Notes: generated by a model from the sequence alone, not told the origin. 40,515 nucleotides of DNA from JBBIND01 sp037444075 (GCA_037444075.1 JBBIND010000035.1:1-40515), one strand, 5' to 3'. Positions 1 to 8,370 are shown, counted from the stretch's first letter. Numbers and translations are program-made.

Positions 1-483
1 TTCCTGCACGGCGGCTGGCTGCATCTCATTGGCAACATGTGGTTTTTGTGGATCTACGGGGACAACGTGGAAGATGCGATGGGAAAACTACGGTACTTGT
101 TGTTCTACCTGCTGTGCGGTCTGGCGGCGGCGCTGGTGCACATAGGGTTCAGCCAGGGATCGAGCATTCCGACCATCGGAGCCAGCGGCGCCATCGCCGG
201 CGTCATGGGCGCCTATCTGATCAAGTTCCCGCAATCGCGCATCGTGACTCTGGTGCCCGTGTTCGTCTTCTTGACCACGGTTGAGATCCCGGCCGTTCTC
301 ATCCTGCTTTACTGGTTTGTGATCCAGTTGTTCAGCGGGATTGGGTCGGTCGGCTACTCAAACCTTTCGCAAGGCGGCGTGGCATGGTGGGCGCACGTCG
401 GGGGATTTGTCGCCGGAATGGTCTTTCCGATTGTGCTCGGTTCGCTTGGGCGCTACCGGCACCGGCGGGAATTGCGTTGGTGA
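1..483 (+). CDS. Rhomboid family intramembrane serine protease (5' truncated)
   Basis: C-terminal 160 residues of a rhomboid protease, which cleaves membrane proteins inside the lipid bilayer. The frame is open from base 1, so the N-terminus lies outside the window. The visible part begins with the family's HxxxN region (HGGWLHLIGNMWFLW), then the GxSG active-site motif (IGASGAIAG, serine at visible residue 62) and the second catalytic residue in WWAHVGGF (histidine at visible residue 132). Hydrophobic helices lie between these motifs, as expected for the rhomboid core. The stop is at 481-483, and bshB1 begins 13 bases later on the same strand, suggesting co-transcription. The substrate cannot be inferred. 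Confidence 0.93.
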   Translation, partial: FLHGGWLHLIGNMWFLWIYGDNVEDAMGKLRYLLFYLLCGLAAALVHIGFSQGSSIPTIGASGAIAGVMGAYLIKFPQSRIVTLVPVFVFLTTVEIPAVLILLYWFVIQLFSGIGSVGYSNLSQGGVAWWAHVGGFVAGMVFPIVLGSLGRYRHRRELRW

Positions 484-496
484 GGGCGCCGGAGCT

Positions 497-1240
497 ATGA
501 GACCTTTGGATGCTGATCCTCTGGAAGCCGCCCCGCTCGACGTGCTGGCCATAGCCGCCCACCCGGACGACATCGAACAAACCTGTGGCGGGACGCTCAT
601 ACGGCTTGCGGAGACCGGCTACCGCACGGGAGCGCTCGACCTCACCGCAGGCGAAATGGGCACACGCGGCACTCCAGCCTTGCGTCTGGAAGAGTCCGAA
701 GCCGCAGGCCGGCGCATGCTTCTCACCTGGCGGGGCAACCTGTGCTTGCCCGATGCAGCCCTGGAGAACACTCTGGAGGCGCGGCGCATGCTGGCTGGCC
801 GAATCCGCAGCCTCCGGCCCCGGTTGGTGATGCTGCCCTATTGGGAAGCCCGGCACCCGGACCATTACAACGCCAGCCGGCTGGGCTATGAAGCTTGCTA
901 TCTCGCTGGACTCAAGCGTTTTGACCCGGACACGCCGCCTCACCGCCCGTCCAAGATCATCTACGCTTCTCTATACGCTGATGTGAAACCCTCCTTCATC
1001 AGCGACATCACCGGGCAGTTCGAACGCCGGATGCAGGCTCTGTTCTGCTATCAGTCCCAGTACGGAGCACGCCCGGAGGCAGGCGAGCTTTTCCCATCAC
1101 CCGAGGAGATACGGCAGCGCCTGGAAGCCGTTGCCCGCTTCTATGGTCACCAGGTCGGGGTGCGTTATGGGGAGCCGTTCGTTGTGAAGGAAGCCATGCG
1201 CATCGATGATCCTGTGACGATGGGCGTTCGCAGCCTGTAG
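497..1240 (+). CDS. bshB1: Bacillithiol biosynthesis deacetylase BshB1 (PIG-L/LmbE family)
   Basis: Predicted zinc-dependent deacetylase that removes the acetyl group from GlcNAc-malate, the second step of bacillithiol synthesis, in the cytoplasm. The start is ATG 497; the same frame is open further upstream, but that stretch overlaps the rhomboid gene and shows no family similarity. The 247 residues contain the metal motif AHPDD at 21-25, the BshB1-like stretch LDLTAGEMGTRGTP at 48-60, HPDH at 120-123, and the C-terminal GVRYGEPFVV typical of BshB1. Length fits the family (about 230-250). No bshA or bshC is visible here. The alternative is a general PIG-L deacetylase, but the GEMGTRGTP and GVRYGEPF stretches favour BshB1. 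Confidence 0.9.
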   Translation: MRPLDADPLEAAPLDVLAIAAHPDDIEQTCGGTLIRLAETGYRTGALDLTAGEMGTRGTPALRLEESEAAGRRMLLTWRGNLCLPDAALENTLEARRMLAGRIRSLRPRLVMLPYWEARHPDHYNASRLGYEACYLAGLKRFDPDTPPHRPSKIIYASLYADVKPSFISDITGQFERRMQALFCYQSQYGARPEAGELFPSPEEIRQRLEAVARFYGHQVGVRYGEPFVVKEAMRIDDPVTMGVRSL

Positions 1241-1255
1241 GAGGCGGCCGAGGCT

Positions 1256-2041
1256 TCAATCAGTCAACGAAGCGTGGTGGTTCACCGGGCCGCAGCCGTG
1301 TCCCAGTCCCGGGTTGGTAGCTAAGGCCTTGTGGATGAATTGCTTGGCAGCCGCCACCGCTTCGGGTAGTGCCTTCCCTTGCGCCAGTTCCGCCGTGATC
1401 GCCGCCGAAAACGTACAACCGGTGCCGTGGGTATGCCGCGTGGCGATCCGTTCAGCCGGGTATTCGTGCCAGTCCCTGCCGTCAAACAGAATGTCCACTG
1501 CATCGCCCTCGGCGTGCCCTCCCTTGATCAGCACAGCCCGGGCTCCTGCTCCGTGAATTCTGCGGGCGGCTTCCCTTAGGGCTTGTGGCCCATGGATGGA
1601 GATGCCCGCCAGTTCTTCGGCTTCCGGCAGGTTCGGCGTTACCAGGCTGGCTACCGGGAGCAGTTGCTCACGCACACACTCGCGAGCATCCCGGTCGAGC
1701 AACGGGGCGCCGTGCTTGCTGATCATCACCGGGTCCACCACCAGAGGAAACGTAAATTCTGCGGCTGCTTCCGCCACCGCAGCCACCACGAGGCGGCTTC
1801 CCAATGCCCCGGTTTTGGCCGCTTGAGGCGGAATGTCTTCGAGCACCGCTTTCAATTGGGCTATGACGAGTTCCGCCGGCAGGCACTCGACGCGGTCCAC
1901 GCGGAGCGTGTTCTGCACGGTGAGAAGAGTTACGACGGCTTCGCCGTAAACACCGAATTGGTGGAACGTTTTGAGGTCAGCCTGTAGTCCGGCTCCGCCA
2001 CTAGGGTCCGAACCGGCGATGGTAAGGGCTACGGGTTTCAT
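1256..2041 (-). CDS. thiD: Hydroxymethylpyrimidine/phosphomethylpyrimidine kinase
   Basis: ThiD phosphorylates HMP and then HMP-phosphate to HMP-diphosphate, the pyrimidine half of thiamine. The 261-residue protein opens with the ribokinase-fold signature TIAGSDPSGGAGLQADLK (residues 7-24) and ends with the family's anion-hole motif (HGTGCTFSAAITAEL) near residue 205. Length matches bacterial ThiD. It is the last gene of the minus-strand run coming from the PP2C phosphatase, 44 bases after the previous stop, and converges on bshB1 with 15 bases between the stops. The short leader shows no TPP riboswitch. No other thiamine gene is visible. Confidence 0.95.
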   Translation of the reverse strand: MKPVALTIAGSDPSGGAGLQADLKTFHQFGVYGEAVVTLLTVQNTLRVDRVECLPAELVIAQLKAVLEDIPPQAAKTGALGSRLVVAAVAEAAAEFTFPLVVDPVMISKHGAPLLDRDARECVREQLLPVASLVTPNLPEAEELAGISIHGPQALREAARRIHGAGARAVLIKGGHAEGDAVDILFDGRDWHEYPAERIATRHTHGTGCTFSAAITAELAQGKALPEAVAAAKQFIHKALATNPGLGHGCGPVNHHASLTD

Positions 2042-2085
2042 GCAGGCAGCGGGGATGAGGTCCTCCCCCGTGCCTTCAGGTTAGC

Positions 2086-3456
2086 TCAGAAGCTTATCCG
2101 CTGCGTTTGGGTGCTTCCGGCGAGGTTCAGAAATTCGATCTCAACGCCGGTGATTTCAGCCGCGTTGCCGGCCACCGGAAAACTGGCCTGTAAACGGAAC
2201 AGTCCGCCGGGGGAACCGTTGTCGAAGTAGCTGCGGAACAATGCGCGCACATCCGTCCGGATAGGTCCCGTGCCCAGAACCCTGCCCTGGCGGTCATAGA
2301 ACTGGAAGCGGATTTCCGAACAGCTGCGGGTGTTGTCGTAGCCGGACAGCCGCAGTTCCAGTCCTGTTGCCGAACGATAGATATGAGGGGTGTTAACCGC
2401 AACTTTGGCGGGAGACACAGTAATGGTTTGGCTCCGCGTGTGGTCCCCCAATCGAGCTGTAAATATGAGGGTGCCAGCCGTAGTGCCCGTCTGAAAGATG
2501 GCCTCGCTTGTGCTGCCAAACTGCGCGTTGGTGTGGCCGCCCGGCACGGTGAATGCGAGGGTCCGCAGGCCACTCGGGGTGAAGATGACCGCCGGATCGT
2601 CGCCCCCTCTCACGGCAGGTAAGAACTCCAGAGACAGGCTTCCCGCTCCGTCCGTGGGAGCGGGCGCGGCAAGCCGGATAGTGAGCCGTCCTTGTATTGC
2701 GCTATCCAGATAGTTCCCGCCGAAAATGATCTCCGGCTCCGGAAACGGCGGCGGCAGCCGGGTGGCGTCCAAGGGGAAGGACCTTTGGTCAACGGTCAAT
2801 TCACCGCGGTAGCTGCCCGGCGCGGTAGCGCGCAGCGCGATTTCAAACCAGAGGGCTTCACCCGGCATCAGCGTCAGGGGGACCACCGGCAAAGGCGTGA
2901 GCCCAAAGCCTTCTCCAGTCACCCGAAGAGCAGTGACGCTGACCGCCACGGCATTGGGGTTCGAAAGGCGGAGCGCGCGCGTGGCCGAAGCGTCCCAGGA
3001 AATGCGCCCGAACCCGATGCCCGTTCCCGCGGAGAGCGAGCGCAGCTCCGTTCCATCCCGCACCTCCACAGCGGCAGCCGCCGGACTGCTGCCGCGCACC
3101 AGGACCGCCAAATCATTCACCTGGAGACTCGCACTGTAAGATCCTGGCGCGGTGGGCGCGAACCTCACTTGGAAACGCAGCCTTCCGCCCGCCGGGATGG
3201 TCTGCGGAAGCGACGGCGGTTGGTGCAGGGTAAACCCGGCGCCGGAAATGGACAGCCGCGTCAACGCAGCCGGGGTGGAACCCGCGTTGATGACGAAGAA
3301 ATCAGTATCGAGCCTGTCCCCCGCCACGGTGTTGCCGACCTCAACGAGGGGTCCGGCCGGTCTCTCCGCAATAGCTCCCGCGGTCGTGGTCAGCTGCCAC
3401 TGCGCTGCCAGGCTGAAGGGAGCCAACAGCGCCAGCAGCAGTACAAGGGGTTTCAT
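2086..3456 (-). CDS. Secreted protein with two HYDIN/ASH-like beta-sandwich domains
   Basis: 456 residues of unknown function. An N-terminal signal peptide (MKPLVLLLALLAPFSLAAQ) is followed by two Ig-like modules of the choice-of-anchor/HYDIN type, at about 35-125 and 135-235. Each carries the recurring pattern of these domains: a phrase like FFVINAGSTPAALTRLSIS, then GGRLRFQVRFAPTAPGSYSA. A further all-beta C-terminal region of about 220 residues ends FLNLAGSTQTQRISF and could be an unrecognised domain. The ATG overlaps the stop of the upstream gene (ATGA, 3453-3456), so translation is probably coupled. It is the third of three exported proteins in this operon. No catalytic motif was recognised; a structural or surface role is an inference only. 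Confidence 0.8.
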   Translation of the reverse strand: MKPLVLLLALLAPFSLAAQWQLTTTAGAIAERPAGPLVEVGNTVAGDRLDTDFFVINAGSTPAALTRLSISGAGFTLHQPPSLPQTIPAGGRLRFQVRFAPTAPGSYSASLQVNDLAVLVRGSSPAAAAVEVRDGTELRSLSAGTGIGFGRISWDASATRALRLSNPNAVAVSVTALRVTGEGFGLTPLPVVPLTLMPGEALWFEIALRATAPGSYRGELTVDQRSFPLDATRLPPPFPEPEIIFGGNYLDSAIQGRLTIRLAAPAPTDGAGSLSLEFLPAVRGGDDPAVIFTPSGLRTLAFTVPGGHTNAQFGSTSEAIFQTGTTAGTLIFTARLGDHTRSQTITVSPAKVAVNTPHIYRSATGLELRLSGYDNTRSCSEIRFQFYDRQGRVLGTGPIRTDVRALFRSYFDNGSPGGLFRLQASFPVAGNAAEITGVEIEFLNLAGSTQTQRISF

Positions 3457-4223
3457 GGGCCTGCCTCCGGCAAGTAGTAGATGCCCATGACCTTGCCCTC
3501 CAAATGCAACGCCAGGCCGGCATTGCTGCCGGCGGTAACGAGGTGGAACCAGCCTTCGCCCATCGGAGAAAGAGACTCCACATCGGCGGGCAGATCAATC
3601 GCGGCCTCGACCCCTCGGGAGGTCTCCAATACCAACTGCCTGTCTGCCGTGCGCAACCGGGCGCCGCCGGGGAGAATCGACAGTAACTTCGAGTTGCCGG
3701 GCAGGAGATCCTCGGAAAGCCTCGCACCGGATGCCGCCATGCCTACCACCCACGTCCGCTCGTCGCGCTGCAAGCCGAGAAGTGTTTCGCCGCTCGCGCC
3801 GACGCCGGCCGCCACCACGCGCACGTCCGGAGTCCCTGTCCACGGCACTTCGGTCCAAACCGTACCGTCCCACCTCAATGTTTCCCGGGACTCGGGCAAG
3901 TGAGCCACGGCTGTAGCGCCATCCTGCGCGAAACCGAACAGCGCCGGTCCGGGGCCGGCTTCATGCTCGCCTGCCAGAAGACCCCTGTCATCCCACGCCG
4001 ACACGGCGTTTTCAGTCTTTACCAGGGTCCAGCGTCCGGAGGCAGCTACCGCAAGCACGCCTTCCCGCAAGGCCTGGCCGGCAATGAGGTTGCCGCGTAC
4101 GCCGTAGACGGGAATCAGGCGGTCCGCCTGGCGGACCATGCCGGCCTGCGGCGCCGTCACCAAAGCGTCCGCGCCAAACAGGACGCAAGTGCTCAGCAAT
4201 GTGCAGGTCAGTGCTTTCTTCAT
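3453..4223 (-). CDS. Exported protein with beta-propeller-like repeats, function unknown
   Basis: 256 residues from ATG 4223; the frame is open further upstream, but that part lies inside the preceding gene. The start gives a good signal peptide (MKKALTCTLLSTCVLFGADA). The rest is rich in short beta-strand phrases ending in W-T/V and glycine turns (for example ETLRWDGTVWTEVPW and ERTWVVGMAASGARL), which resembles a partial beta-propeller such as WD40/YVTN-like repeats, but no family is certain. Its ATG overlaps the stop of the upstream gene (ATGA, 4220-4223) and its own stop overlaps the next start (3453-3456), so the three genes are probably translated as a coupled unit. Confidence 0.72.
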   Translation of the reverse strand: MKKALTCTLLSTCVLFGADALVTAPQAGMVRQADRLIPVYGVRGNLIAGQALREGVLAVAASGRWTLVKTENAVSAWDDRGLLAGEHEAGPGPALFGFAQDGATAVAHLPESRETLRWDGTVWTEVPWTGTPDVRVVAAGVGASGETLLGLQRDERTWVVGMAASGARLSEDLLPGNSKLLSILPGGARLRTADRQLVLETSRGVEAAIDLPADVESLSPMGEGWFHLVTAGSNAGLALHLEGKVMGIYYLPEAGP

Positions 4224-4852
4224 GGCGTACCAATCGTGATGACGGGGGCCCCTATTTGCGGCGACGGAGGTGGCGCGGGTGTGTTCCGGTGGCGGGATGT
4301 TCCGAGCAACAGCCCGGCCGCGGCAGCGCCAGCCGCGGCGACTCCGATGGCAGTCCACCGGGAGCGCGGTTTGGATACCGAGACGATGGGCCCGGCAATG
4401 CCGGTATCCTTCAACGGCACTGCGTCGCTTAGATACTGCGAGGAGACCATTCCTGCCCGGGCTTTGCCCTTCATGGCGGTGATGCGTATCCGTACCGGCC
4501 CGGGTTCGCCGCCCCATTGAATGCCCCAAGCCGCAACGCGCCCCTCCTGGTCAGTGATCAGGATTTCGCTCTTCAGCCCGGACGCGAACGCCCCGCTAGG
4601 CCCTTCCTCGGGCATGCGAAAGCTCACCGCGACACCTTCCGCCGGCCGGCCGGTCTCGTCGGTCACCTGCACGGCTAGTGGGCGGGCGGATCGGGACCCG
4701 GTCAGGTGGGCCCCAGCGTCCCCTTCGGTAATCCTGAGATGGAGAATAGCTATTTCGCCGTCCGTCCGGGTGGCGTCAGCGCGCCCCGGGGGCGTGGCAG
4801 GTCCCGCCGCACACAGCCAGGCGGCAAGGCTGGCCGCTACAAGTCTTTCCAC
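4220..4852 (-). CDS. Exported Ig-like (Big_1-type) protein with a C-terminal membrane helix
   Basis: 210 residues, function unknown. GTG 4852 is preferred over TTG 4858 because the Shine-Dalgarno GAGGGG lies 8 bases before the GTG but only 2 before the TTG. A signal peptide (to about residue 20) is followed by an Ig-like domain at about 45-140 with the bacterial Ig-1 pattern: LAVQVTDETGRPAEGVAVSF, then LITDQEGRVAAWG and RIRITAMKGKARA. A hydrophobic helix (IGVAAAGAAAAGLLLG) lies near residue 170-185, followed by a proline-rich tail. It is first in the ATGA-linked trio and lies 53 bases after the PP2C gene. The ribosome-binding site falls in the arm of a hairpin. It may anchor or export its two partners; this is inference. 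Confidence 0.75.
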   Translation of the reverse strand: MERLVAASLAAWLCAAGPATPPGRADATRTDGEIAILHLRITEGDAGAHLTGSRSARPLAVQVTDETGRPAEGVAVSFRMPEEGPSGAFASGLKSEILITDQEGRVAAWGIQWGGEPGPVRIRITAMKGKARAGMVSSQYLSDAVPLKDTGIAGPIVSVSKPRSRWTAIGVAAAGAAAAGLLLGTSRHRNTPAPPPSPQIGAPVITIGTP

Positions 4853-4857
4853 AGACA

Positions 4858-4898
4858 AATCCCCTCGGAGGCGGCTCTACCGCGTTGAGGAGGGGATT
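4858..4898 (-). promoter_or_regulatory. Hairpin that contains the ribosome-binding site of the exported-protein operon
   Basis: Perfect 9-bp inverted repeat, 4858-4866 (AATCCCCTC) with 4890-4898 (GAGGGGATT). Its loop holds a second 4-bp stem, GCGG 4871-4874 with CCGC 4880-4883. On the minus-strand transcript the 3' arm contains the GAGGGG Shine-Dalgarno of the next gene (GTG at 4852), and the 5' arm begins 7 bases after the PP2C stop. It could sequester the site, act as a weak terminator after the phosphatase gene, or both. No U-run follows, which argues against a simple terminator. Confidence 0.5.
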
Positions 4899-4905
4899 GC
4901 CACTC

Positions 4906-5625
4906 CTACTCTGAATCAGCCCGCAAGAGGACGGCCGTGATGTTGTCCGGTCCGCCGGCCTTGCGAGCGGCTTCGATGAGATAGTGGCAGTGAGAAGCCA
5001 AAGTTCGCTCCTCAGCTAACGCCCGGGCCAGGATTTCCTCATCCACGACCCCGTGCAGGCCATCGCTGGAGACGAGATAGAGGCAACCGGGCTCAACCTT
5101 GACCTTGTGCGTCTGCACACGAAGGCCGTCGCAGGCGCCGATAGCCATGGTGAGCACGTGGCGCATGGGGTGTCGCCGTAGCTGCTCATCGCTGATCCCC
5201 AGACCTCGGCCGATTTCCTCCACCCAGTTCTGGTCTACGGTGATGCTTTTCAACTGTCCGTTCTTGTAACAGTAGACGCGGCTGTCACCGACGCTGGCAA
5301 TGGCAATCCAGTCACCGCAATCCAGGACCGCGGTCAGCGTCGTGCCCATGCCTTCGAGTTCCTTGTGTGCGGCTGCGGCGGACCTGACGACGTGATTGGC
5401 CTGCTGAAACGCCTGTACCAGCGACTCGAGGTCCCGCGGTTGCGATTGCCTCACGCTCTCGAGCACCGTTTCGCAGGAAAGCCTCGCCGCCTCTTCACCG
5501 GCATTGCTGCCCCCCATCCCATCGGCCACCATGTAGAGCCCCAAGTCTGGCTCGATCAGAAAACAATCTTCGTTGGACCCGCGTACGCAGCCTGCGTCGG
5601 TCAGGCCGAAGGACTCCATGCTCAT
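4906..5625 (-). CDS. PP2C-family protein serine/threonine phosphatase
   Basis: Metal-dependent phosphatase that removes phosphate from Ser/Thr of proteins, usually opposing Hanks-type kinases. About 239 residues from ATG 5625 (ATG 5619 and TTG 5634 are alternatives, and none has a strong ribosome-binding site). The PP2C motifs appear in order: GCVRGSNEDCF, LYMVADGMGGSNAGE (metal Asp), GTTLTAVL, IASVGDSRVY, LVSSDGLHGVVDEE and the C-terminal GGPDNITAVLL (metal Asp). It is a stand-alone catalytic domain with no membrane segment, like Stp/PrpC. No kinase gene is visible nearby. The TATACT at 5651-5646, in the tail of the upstream receptor gene, may provide its promoter. Confidence 0.94.
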   Translation of the reverse strand: MSMESFGLTDAGCVRGSNEDCFLIEPDLGLYMVADGMGGSNAGEEAARLSCETVLESVRQSQPRDLESLVQAFQQANHVVRSAAAAHKELEGMGTTLTAVLDCGDWIAIASVGDSRVYCYKNGQLKSITVDQNWVEEIGRGLGISDEQLRRHPMRHVLTMAIGACDGLRVQTHKVKVEPGCLYLVSSDGLHGVVDEEILARALAEERTLASHCHYLIEAARKAGGPDNITAVLLRADSE

Positions 5626-5641
5626 AGTTGCCAAGGCTCGC

Positions 5642-8299
5642 TTACAGTATAAGCCTCAGGCTGAGTTGGAGGACACGCCCGTCATTGAGGGTGTTGGTGA
5701 TTCTGCCAAATGCGGGTGAGGTAAGGTTGCGTTGTGGCTCGTCGAACTGCGGTGTGTTGCCGAGGTTGTAGGCCTCTCCTCGCAGGACCGCCCGCCACTC
5801 TCTCCTGCTTCCCCACCGGAACTGCCTGGAAACGGCGGCGTTGAAGTTGGCGATGCTGGATTTCCGGAAAGTGCCCCGGCCTAGCGAGCCACGCACCTCG
5901 CCGGGCTGCAAATAGGCGAACCGGTCTCTGCGCAGGATCAGCGGAGCGGTGCTCGGGTGACCTACGGTCATCCCGAGAATGCTGGGGTCCAGGATGTGTG
6001 GCCGGTCGCTCGGACCTCCGTCCACGTTGCCGAACCCGGGCGCGTCAGAACCCATGTAAAGCGTCAGCGGCGTGCCGGATTTCAAAAGCGTGATGCCGGA
6101 GATTTGCCAACCATTCATGAGCTGCGCGAGCCATCCGCTTGCACCAACCTGAGGCAAATCGTAGGAGTAGCTCATCAGCAGCGCGTGCTTGGAGTCGAAG
6201 TTGCTCAGACCGCGCTTATCCCGAAACGACTCAAACTGCCACTGGCTCCGGGCCGTGAGCAAGTCCCGGTTGGCGGCTGTGCTCGCGAAGTCCGCCCCTT
6301 CGTCGATGGCCTTGCCGAAGGTGTAGGTGGCCGCGGCGCGGACGCCGCGCCTTAGAGGCATTTCAACTCCGATCTGGGCTGCATCAAAATAAGCGATGCC
6401 GCCGTTCACGATCTGCCGCACCTCAAAGTAGCGCGGGTCGGGCCGCCGCAAATTGACGGTTTCGAGCGTGAGCGGTATCCCGGGCACCGGTTCGGCGCGG
6501 TTCATGATGAACGAGTTCAGCAACTTGAAGCTGCGGCTGCCAATGTAGCCCAGCCGCAGCAGGTACGCCCCGGTCAGCCGCTGCTCCAGGCTGAAGCTAT
6601 ATTGGTGCGAATAGGGAGAGACCATGTCCGGGGAAAACAGGGTGGGGCTGCTTCGTCCACCCGGCAACAACGAAATGCCCTTCAAGGGATTCAGCAGGTC
6701 CGGGTTCTGAACCTGGATGTAGTGAACTCCCGGGAGGTTGTTGCGCACCTGCTGGTATGTCACGGGTTGGATTTGAGAAAAGGAAACGGAATAAGCGGTG
6801 CGCACCACCCAACCCCGCCCGGCTTGCCAAGCCATCGAAACGCGGGGGCTGAAGTTGTTGTTGTCAGAGCCGTACGGCAACCTGTCTAAGCCATTGACTT
6901 CGGCGGGTTGGGACTCCAGCCCGTAGCGAACGCCGTAGTAGAGCTGAAAACGGGGCGTGACCGTCCACCGGTCAGCCACCCACAGACCGGCGGACCAGGT
7001 CCGGAAACCGCGGTGCAGAGCGCCGATGGCCACTTCGTAGGACGAGGGCGTTCCCATCAGCAGATTCTCCACGGCCAGCCGGCCGAAGTTGTTCATAAAG
7101 CTGAAGTAACCGCGGTGGTTGTTGCCCTCGATCCCGTTGAGCTGATAGCGCGTCAGTTCGCCTCCCGCCGTCACCTGATGCCGTCCGCCGGGCGTGGTGT
7201 GGGTCAGCAGTGAAGACCAGCGAAAGCTATTCTCAGCCCTGTCGATCGGAAACTGGCTGTCCGGTCCTAGTTCCTCCACCTGGAAGCCCACCCTCACACG
7301 GACGCCGACAGAATTCGGCTCGGGCAGCAGGACGGACTTGACGCGGCGAAAGGCGAATCCGGCCGAAATCGCCGTGGCGTTGGACAATGTTCGCTGGTAA
7401 GTGAGTTGAGAGCGATGGCTGTGCAAGTCCGTATCCGGATTCTGGCCGGCGACAAATTGGAAAGCCCGGGTGCGGTGGCGGCTCAGCGAATGCAGCAGCA
7501 TCAGCCTGCCGCCGCCTTGGTCGCGATCCAATCTCAGGGTTCCTTCGATTTCGTCGATGTTTTGAGGCGCATTCGTGTTCAGCGCACGGGGGTCGAAATC
7601 GGGGCGGTTGGGCAGGCTTTCCGGATAAGAGGCCAGCCAGCGGCTGATCACGGCGCGTACCGCCGGGTCGGTAGCCCGGGGAGTCCGTTCGCTCGCTAGC
7701 GGCACCAACACGTTGCCGTTCACCATCCCTCGCGCCTTGCGTTGGGACACGTCACCGGTCAGGTAACCCACTCCCGGCAAGGCGCCCGTGAAACGGCCGC
7801 CGTAGTGGTTGCGGCGCGAAGGTTTCACCGGCCCCACCTGGAAAAAGGAACGCGCATTGAACACACTGTTCTGGTGCGACTCGAACACCTCGCCATGCCA
7901 GCCGCTCACGCGGCTCGCCGGACGCAGAAGCTGCACTTCGCTGGCCGGACGCCCCAATTCAGTGGCGAAGTAGCGATTCTCCACGGGCGCCTCGGAGACG
8001 ATGGTGGCCGTGCCGCCCAGACGCACGTTCATCTCCTTGACGGCATTATTGTCGATCTGATAAATGGGGACGTTTTCGTTGCGCTTGGCGGAAGCCTCTA
8101 GCCTGACCCGAGGGGGCTGCGGCGCGGACTCCTGCTGTGCCGAAGGTTTCTGAGCTTCAGCAGGGAACACCGGCATCGCCAAGAGAACGAGGATTATTGC
8201 GGGCATTAAGAGAAGTCTATATTTTACTCCAGTGCTTTCCTCACCCGTCGGTTTGCGTGGGATCTGCTGGTTCCGCGACGCATACGCGTAGGAAGCCAA
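5642..8299 (-). CDS. Oar-like TonB-dependent outer-membrane receptor lacking the N-terminal regulatory domain
   Basis: About 885 residues, ending in LQLSLRLIL, the aromatic/hydrophobic tail of a beta-barrel protein. The barrel region carries Oar-type phrases: FSPRVSMAWQ, YSFSLEQRLTGAYLLRLGYIGSRS, GWQISGITLLKSGTPLTL and EAYNLGNTPQFDEP. Unlike the three long receptors here it lacks the carboxypeptidase-regulatory module and is about 270 residues shorter. The start is uncertain: TTG 8299 keeps the charged KYR before the hydrophobic signal (LLLMPAIILVLLAMPVFPAEA), while ATG 8206 gives a signal with no positive charge; neither has a good ribosome-binding site. Transcribed away from the next receptor. 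The ligand is unknown; uptake of an oligosaccharide or peptide is a family-based guess. Confidence 0.85.
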   Translation of the reverse strand: MASYAYASRNQQIPRKPTGEESTGVKYRLLLMPAIILVLLAMPVFPAEAQKPSAQQESAPQPPRVRLEASAKRNENVPIYQIDNNAVKEMNVRLGGTATIVSEAPVENRYFATELGRPASEVQLLRPASRVSGWHGEVFESHQNSVFNARSFFQVGPVKPSRRNHYGGRFTGALPGVGYLTGDVSQRKARGMVNGNVLVPLASERTPRATDPAVRAVISRWLASYPESLPNRPDFDPRALNTNAPQNIDEIEGTLRLDRDQGGGRLMLLHSLSRHRTRAFQFVAGQNPDTDLHSHRSQLTYQRTLSNATAISAGFAFRRVKSVLLPEPNSVGVRVRVGFQVEELGPDSQFPIDRAENSFRWSSLLTHTTPGGRHQVTAGGELTRYQLNGIEGNNHRGYFSFMNNFGRLAVENLLMGTPSSYEVAIGALHRGFRTWSAGLWVADRWTVTPRFQLYYGVRYGLESQPAEVNGLDRLPYGSDNNNFSPRVSMAWQAGRGWVVRTAYSVSFSQIQPVTYQQVRNNLPGVHYIQVQNPDLLNPLKGISLLPGGRSSPTLFSPDMVSPYSHQYSFSLEQRLTGAYLLRLGYIGSRSFKLLNSFIMNRAEPVPGIPLTLETVNLRRPDPRYFEVRQIVNGGIAYFDAAQIGVEMPLRRGVRAAATYTFGKAIDEGADFASTAANRDLLTARSQWQFESFRDKRGLSNFDSKHALLMSYSYDLPQVGASGWLAQLMNGWQISGITLLKSGTPLTLYMGSDAPGFGNVDGGPSDRPHILDPSILGMTVGHPSTAPLILRRDRFAYLQPGEVRGSLGRGTFRKSSIANFNAAVSRQFRWGSRREWRAVLRGEAYNLGNTPQFDEPQRNLTSPAFGRITNTLNDGRVLQLSLRLIL

Positions 8300-8341
8300 T
8301 CCGGCTTGCCATCAGTTGTCGCTTTGCCTGCCGTGCCCCCC

Positions 8342-8370
8342 TTTCGCTGTCCGCTCCGCTGATATATACT
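8342..8370 (+). promoter_or_regulatory. Candidate sigma-70-type promoter for the 8481 receptor gene
   Basis: TATACT at 8365-8370, inside the AT-rich GATATATACT, with TTTCGC at 8342-8347 exactly 17 bases upstream as a weak -35. It lies about 110 bases before the ATG in the divergent intergenic region. The -10 is good and the -35 poor, so this is a candidate only. Confidence 0.35.

Noticed and set aside
2042..2085. TPP riboswitch before thiD
   Set aside because: Only 44 bases separate thiD from the previous stop and the conserved TPP-aptamer elements are absent. A GGGGA/TCCCC stem (2051-2055, 2064-2068) is present but too small to call a regulator.
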